Assembly (NCBI GenBank): GCA_036498205.1 | Contig: DASXIC010000073.1 | Coordinates: forward strand, 1 to 5,834 | Direction of reading: 5' to 3' | Source: AV69 sp036498205 | GTDB taxonomy: Bacteria; Verrucomicrobiota; Verrucomicrobiia; Chthoniobacterales; UBA10450 | Length of the DNA stretch: 5,834 nt | In this document: positions 5,608-5,834 of the stretch, in pieces | Layout of the letters: every line of letters begins with the position of its first letter | How positions within the stretch are numbered: the first letter of the stretch is position 1 | Made by a program: the position numbers and the translations under genes | The notes under the pieces: generated by a model | What the model saw: only the letters and a program-made list of their open reading frames with translations | Databases searched by the model: none | Told to the model about the DNA's origin: nothing

Positions 5608-5834
5608 TTGGAGATAAAAAGCATTTTGCTTTTGCTGGGAACCTTTGCGCTTGGCACGAGCGCCGTGTCAGCCGCGAATCCGCAACGGTATCTCAAACCC
5701 GAAGATTTCGCGGCACTACGCGACGTGGACGAACCGAATATTTCGCCGGACGGAAACGCTCTCGTTTATGTGGTTAAGACCGCCGACATGGAGAAGGACA
5801 AACTGGTCGGTAATCTTTGGTTGGCGAAGTGGGA
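5608..5834 (+). CDS. Secreted S9-family (prolyl oligopeptidase/acylaminoacyl peptidase-like) peptidase, N-terminal part, 3' partial
   Basis: The frame is open from after the stop at 5551-5553 to the window end. From TTG 5608 it encodes a Sec signal peptide: MEIKS, then hydrophobic ILLLLGTFALG, then TSAVSA with a plausible cut after residue 22. A typical S9 beta-propeller start follows, with YLKPEDFAALRDVDEPNISP, then DGNALVYVV, then NLWLAKW. By family knowledge the catalytic Ser-Asp-His alpha/beta-hydrolase domain comes at the C-terminus, some 500 or more residues on and outside the window. No ATG or GTG lies between the upstream stop and the signal peptide, so a non-ATG start is forced. TTG 5608 is preferred because it keeps the positively charged n-region. 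It lacks a Shine-Dalgarno. A GGAG at 5610-5613 would instead favour ATT 5623 or TTG 5626, at the cost of the lysine. It may be cotranscribed with the CDGSH gene. Confidence 0.8.
   Translation, partial: MEIKSILLLLGTFALGTSAVSAANPQRYLKPEDFAALRDVDEPNISPDGNALVYVVKTADMEKDKLVGNLWLAKW

Noticed and set aside
5523..5777. An 84-codon plus-strand frame overlapping the CDGSH and S9 genes
   Set aside because: It overlaps two genes with clear family signatures in other frames, and its Arg-rich translation is uninformative.

Overview
The window (5834 bp, moderately GC-rich) reads as ordinary bacterial chromosome that is densely coded. It holds five convincingly supported full or partial genes plus the start of a sixth. 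The genes are separated by short spacers and mostly have weak or absent Shine-Dalgarno sequences. The mix of genes is a xanthine-dehydrogenase-family oxidase, a cytoplasmic sulfite-oxidase-like protein, two exported hydrolases and a CDGSH iron-sulfur protein. Together with the GC-rich but uneven codon usage, this fits a soil or environmental bacterium such as a Verrucomicrobiota or Acidobacteriota member. That placement is inference only, because no marker gene is present.

Layout: (1) Bases 1-780 (+) are the C-terminal ~80% of a PaoB/YagS-type FAD-binding subunit; its start lies left of the window. (2) Bases 798-3068 (+) are the large molybdopterin-binding catalytic subunit (PaoC/YagR-type), 17 bp downstream and clearly in the same operon. 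A 2Fe-2S subunit (PaoA/YagT-type) is expected just left of the window. (3) Bases 3110-3751 (-) are a small single-domain sulfite-oxidase-like molybdoprotein, convergent with the first operon. A weak hairpin plus T-tract, readable on the minus strand, sits in the 41-bp gap. (4) Bases 3752-3911 are a divergent spacer with compact inverted repeats. (5) Bases 3912-5219 (+) are a secreted protein with an HExxPGHH motif, resembling DUF885-type putative metallopeptidases. (6) Bases 5220-5374 are a spacer with one clean hairpin. (7) Bases 5375-5593 (+) are a 72-residue CDGSH protein carrying a complete 2Fe-2S NEET motif. (8) Bases 5608 to the window end (+) are the N-terminus, with signal peptide, of a prolyl-oligopeptidase-like S9 peptidase.

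How they fit together: genes 1 and 2 form one enzyme that oxidises aldehydes or N-heterocycles. Electrons pass from the Mo cofactor (large subunit) through Fe-S clusters to FAD, and the FAD subunit itself has the four-cysteine insertion typical of the Pao type. The sulfite-oxidase-like gene is a second, unrelated molybdoprotein next door, so the left half is a small molybdenum-enzyme cluster. The right half (two exported hydrolases around a CDGSH protein) has no obvious functional link to it. I found no mobile element, CRISPR array, tRNA or rRNA, and nothing that demands a wholly new system. The more notable points are the HExxPGHH protein, the two-molybdoenzyme arrangement, the S9 gene with only a TTG-type start, and small inverted or shared repeats in the spacers.
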